NCBI GenBank assembly: GCA_000934455.1
Contig: KN888513.1
Location: 4,026 to 27,941 of the forward strand
Origin: Apostichopus parvimensis
Taxonomy: Eukaryota > Echinodermata > Holothuroidea > Aspidochirotida > Stichopodidae
DNA: 23,916 bases
Reading direction: 5' to 3'
This document shows positions 1 to 23,916 of the stretch, in pieces (the first letter of the stretch is position 1; each line of letters starts with the position of its first letter). Position numbers and translations under genes: made by a program. The notes beneath the pieces are model-generated. The model did not search any database. It had not been told where the DNA came from and worked only from the letters and a program-made list of their open reading frames with translations.

Positions 1-1690
1 TTAAAAAGTTTACTAAGTATATCCCGATATTCCACAAGGATGACAAGAAACCTATATTGCTTTTGGTATCTGAGCTTTGATAACCTCGTAAAAACCCAGT
101 AACACAACTAACATAGCATGCATGTTGTTTTAAATTTGCAGCAAACAAATTTTTGGCTAGGCTATACAGAATTCAAAACAGTGTCCGTAGGGTTACGAGC
201 ACAGCACTACCAACTAGGCTGTCTGCCCGGTTTGTTTACAATATCCTAGTCAGTTTACTCCTGGTCATTTAATACCTTAAAAACATATTCTCTATATATC
301 TAATACAAAGCAGATCTACTTTGAAGTTTTAGTATCAATCATGTATATTATTTTAATTTCACAAATCCAAATGTTCACTCTTCTGATGTATACAGCTGAA
401 GATGATATTCCTTCTTCCACTGCTAGCCAAATTTGTTTTAACTCTCAGCTGTTTTCTTCTTGATATAATTTGTTTATTAATTAACTGCGTTCCTCTATTA
501 CCTGTCTTCTCACTATATTTGCACTCTTCCATCTATCTAGTCTACAAACTTGTTATCATTTAAAGCTTTGTACCACCTCTAATCAAATTTCCGGGCCATA
601 AATTTGTCGTATCGAATCTAGGTTCATTCAGGTGAATCGTTGCAGTGATTTGTTTCTTTGTTTCAAAGTAGTTGTAATCATTCGTTGGATTCTAAACTCA
701 ATTTCCTAAAAAAAGCTATTCTTTTTAAATCTTCTCCTTATTATCTAGGTTGGGTTATAGTATGGTATGCAAAGTTTCACTGAAATAAAAAATCAAGTGT
801 TGAAAGAGTTGACCAAGCCAATGTTTGTTTTGGCATCGCTATCATTCTTGTTTTATCTTTGATACGTGAGCAGTATAATAACGATTATATTCTGGTTATT
901 CTCTCAGCACTGGCAAGTATGGAAGTGTCTTGACAAAGTTGTTTGCTGCCTATGTGTAATTACTTAGGTAACTGTAACCATGGCAATCTACCCTCATCAT
1001 CTATGTTTTAAATTGTGGCTATAAAAACCTTAGCAAAGTTGTTTGTTGTTTCTTTTTTCCCCGTTAGACTACATCAAAACTTTCATGATGAGTTAATCCC
1101 TCACTAGGAGGTATTAAAATCCTTAACGACTCATTTGGTAAAACAAAGGGCCACGTGATAGATTGCTTGCAGACTACTAGAAAGTTTTTACGTGGGAAGC
1201 AAACCGGTTTAGAAAAGCACTTGCAATCACGTTTCGGATTTCAGTTTGTTTTCTGGAAAAACAACTCTCCGGGTGAAAATTGTACTCTTTTGACAACCTG
1301 CAGTCAACAAATGCCTCTAGAATCACAATCATCACATTTAAGGTTTCATAAGTCCGGATTCAATAACCTTCAGTCTCCTGTAGATGGCCTCTCAGGCAAC
1401 TGGCTGTGTAACGTGGGGATCAATATGTACAGTTAATCGTAGAAATAATGATACTTGACAATAATTAAATGTTATAATATTATAAACCCTGCATGGGCAA
1501 TGATAGAATTATATTCTAGTATATACTGTACTGTGGACAACTCTTAAGTGTCAAACTAAGCAGGAGTGAGTATATATACTAATTACCAGAATGAAAATAT
1601 GAATGTAAATCTCGGCAATAGCTATAATTGATTTCAAGTTAGCCAATGAAACCTGCATGGTGGAGAGAGAGAAGAAATACATTTGATGAA
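1..1690. other. Upstream DNA without recognisable gene
   Basis: AT-rich with no coding pattern on either strand. The longest open frame (1155-1436, 93 codons) shows no family resemblance and has no splice context. A CTATAAAAACC string near 1019-1029 could be read as a TATA box but has no support from a downstream start. A short segment at 487-577 is related to one near the right end of the window (see repeat entry). It may belong to a 5' UTR intron of the kinesin gene or be intergenic. Confidence 0.6.
487..577 (+). repeat. Dispersed repeat, copy A
   Basis: The text GTTCCTCTATTACCTGTCTT, then TTGCACTCTTCCATCTATCT and a CTTGTTATCATTTA tail closely parallels 23501-23590 (TTCCTCTTTTACCTGTCT, TTGCACTTTGCCATCTATCT, TTGGTAACATGTTA). 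Two related pieces 23 kb apart in one direction, with a third inverted one at the right end, indicate a dispersed mobile-type repeat. Confidence 0.6.
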
Positions 1691-2240
1691 CAGTACACCG
1701 ATGTGCAGGGACAAAAATGTGATAAATCATTGATGTAACAATTACTAGTTCATGGAGTTATGTAAAACCTACATGAGGGCTACATCATACAAATTATACT
1801 CCGATATGCAGGAATGTGCAGGCGTATGAAAAAATGTTTGATATGATAACAGCTCAATGTATACTACACCGATGTGCAGGAATGTGCAGGGACAAAAATG
1901 TGATTAATCATTGATGTAATAATTACTAGTTCATAGAGTTATGTATTACCTACATGTATGAGAGCTGCATTATTCATACAATTAATACTCTGATATGCAG
2001 GAATGTGCAGGCATATGAAAAAAATGTTTGATATGATAACAGTACATGCAGTCATGTTAACTGGACATACTACAAATCTACAACATAAAATCATCATATA
2101 TATAGGCAGAAGTGCAAGGATGTGCCAGATTTTGAGCAGATACAATATTGATGTAATGACTGCATACAGAGGAAATCTCTTTCATTGCCTACAAATTAGT
2201 ATCAGTTCTTATAATGAGCATTGCAGTACTGGGATGTAAG
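1691..2240. repeat. ~171-bp tandem repeat, two good copies and one degenerate
   Basis: ACACCGATGTGCAGG occurs at 1695 and 1866 (171 bp apart). Each is followed in order by GACAAAAATGTGAT, AATCATTGATGTAA, AATTACTAGTTCAT, a T-ATGCAGGAATGTGCAGG block and ATGAAAAAA-TGTTTGATATG. A third, badly decayed copy follows from about 2100 (AAGTGCAAGGATGTGCCAG, then ATTGATGTAATGACTGCATAC). The sub-motif ATGTGCAGG is itself repeated inside the unit. Open frames here on both strands are repeat by-products. Confidence 0.8.
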
Positions 2241-2399
2241 CATAGATCAAAAGTACAGTAGGTTTAGTTTCGTGGTGGCAATATTGAAAAACTGTTTGAT
2301 ACAATAATGTACAGTATATATGTCTCCGTAGATTTGAATGTTGCTTGTTCATAACTTAATTGAATAGAGTTAATGACAAAATCATATTTAGGTTTCTTT

Positions 2400-2990
2400 T
2401 GCATCAATTGGAATAACAGGATCTGAGCTATATCTGATCCGAATCTGATCTGCAGTTACATTACTGTCAATCATGATCCTGACCATGACATCTGATCCAG
2501 CCAATGGGATCAGATCTGATCTTCCACATTGATCAGTTCCTGGGTTAGTGCAATAACTTACATATCTGATCCGAATGTCAATCACAATTACACCACCGTC
2601 TACTGCCATGATCCTGACCATGACATCTGACCCAGTTAATGGGATCACATGTGATCATCTGGATCAGATTCTGGTCTCTTTCAGCATCTGAGTACGAGAA
2701 CTTTTCATCCAGATCGGAGTCGCAAAATGCACTATATTGTCAGCGATTATCCTGAACGTGACGTCTCATTCAGCCAATGAGATAAGATCTGATCTTCTAC
2801 CACAGATTCCGGTCTCTTTCAGTATCTGAATGAGAGAATTTGATCTGTATTTGGTTCTGATCTGAGTTTGAAATACCAGGATCAGACACAGAAGATTTGC
2901 ATTGCAATTTACATTAAGGTCAATCACACACGATCCTGACCAGTGGAATTGATCCATGCAGCCTTGGGGATCAGATCAGGATGTACACAT
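2400..2990. repeat. GATC-rich ~137-bp imperfect tandem repeat
   Basis: The core GATCCTGACCATGACATCTG, then CCA-CCAATGGGATCA and GATCTGATC, begins near 2472. It recurs near 2610, near 2750 (CCTGAACGTGACGTCT form) and near 2932 (GATCCTGACCAGTGGAATTGATCC). Spacing is about 137, 140 and 180 bp. Each unit carries many GATC/AGATCT/CAGATC words. Minus-strand open frames at 2388-2648 and 2766-2957 translate the repeat and are not genes. Confidence 0.8.
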
Positions 2991-3176
2991 CAAGTCCAGC
3001 ACTTGCAGTGTAAAAACACTGTCGGCATGGACGTAATAATGTAAAGATTTAATTTATTAAATTGTAAACCAACTACTTTGATCCATCGAACAAGTATAGG
3101 CTGTAGAGACACAACAAAAGTCCACAATAAAACTGTCAGAAGTGAATCCGACATATCTATCTTGATCTGTATTTTA
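2991..3176. other. Non-repeat DNA just upstream of exon 1
   Basis: About 190 bases between the GATC-rich repeat and the exon 1 acceptor. It shows no coding pattern or clear promoter element, and the last 20 bases form the polypyrimidine/acceptor region. Confidence 0.5.
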
Positions 3177-3179
3177 CAG

Positions 3180-3224
3180 GCAAAATAAAAAACAACCGAC
3201 CAAAGCCCATGTTGATACAGTAGT
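3180..3224 (+). other. Probable 5' UTR part of exon 1 with acceptor at 3177-3179
   Basis: TTGATCTGTATTTTACAG ending at 3179 is a pyrimidine-rich AG acceptor. The following 45 bases contain in-frame TAA and TGA before the ATG, so if spliced here they are untranslated. The donor exon upstream is not identified, and the true transcription start may lie left of the window. Confidence 0.45.

Positions 3225-23916
<20,692 letters not shown>

Noticed and set aside
1017-1030. CTATAAAAACC as a TATA box
   Set aside because: AT-rich surroundings make such strings common and no first exon or start site could be linked to it.
1155-1436. 93-codon plus-strand frame upstream of the gene
   Set aside because: No family resemblance, no splice or promoter context, length within chance for this region.

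Overview
The window is intron-rich, AT-rich animal nuclear DNA carrying most of one plus-strand gene, a kinesin-13 of the KIF24 type. Eleven coding exons were joined by hand from splice sites and reading phase. They give an open frame of 5584 nt (1861 codons plus one base) with no internal stop, running off the right edge. The complete kinesin motor comes first (P-loop GQTGAGKT, switch I SSRSH, switch II DLAGSER, helix-4 KECIRAM). A very long, charged, probably disordered region in a single 4.3-kb exon follows, then a short C-terminal block (RAHQEQLEEL) that resembles the C-terminus of vertebrate KIF24. The exon layout, simple-sequence arrays and base composition suit a marine invertebrate, possibly an echinoderm or other ambulacrarian. 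That assignment is a guess; the gene family call is firm.

Layout. 1-3179: upstream DNA with no recognisable gene, holding a ~171-bp tandem repeat and a GATC-rich ~137-bp repeat. 3180-3500: first visible exon, probable start codon at 3225. 3501-13710: exons 2-6 (98, 216, 88, 122 and 106 nt) separated by 0.8-3.0 kb introns, three of which hold tandem arrays (25-bp units in intron 1, TATTC/TATGC in intron 3, 17-bp units in intron 5). 13711-13892: exon 7, ending the motor. 13893-14796: intron 7, built largely from repeated copies of the last 80 bases of exon 7 plus the start of the intron. 14797-19113: exon 8. 19114-20636: intron 8, with a TTAA-flanked inverted-repeat element and a 38-nt perfect palindrome. 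20637-20681: a 45-nt micro-exon. 20682-22793: intron 9 with a ~38-bp array. 22794-22893: exon 10. 23883-23916: start of exon 11, cut by the window edge.

Function. In vertebrates KIF24 is a centriolar microtubule-depolymerising kinesin that acts with CP110 to restrain primary cilium assembly. By homology this protein should bind ATP and microtubules, using the long tail for centriolar partners and cell-cycle phosphorylation. No prokaryotic features, viral genes, rRNA or intact tRNA genes were seen. The most unusual points are the tandem amplification of an exon-intron junction, the TTAA-bounded element, the palindrome-bearing 25-bp array, and the apparent lack of the N-terminal SAM domain known in vertebrate KIF24.
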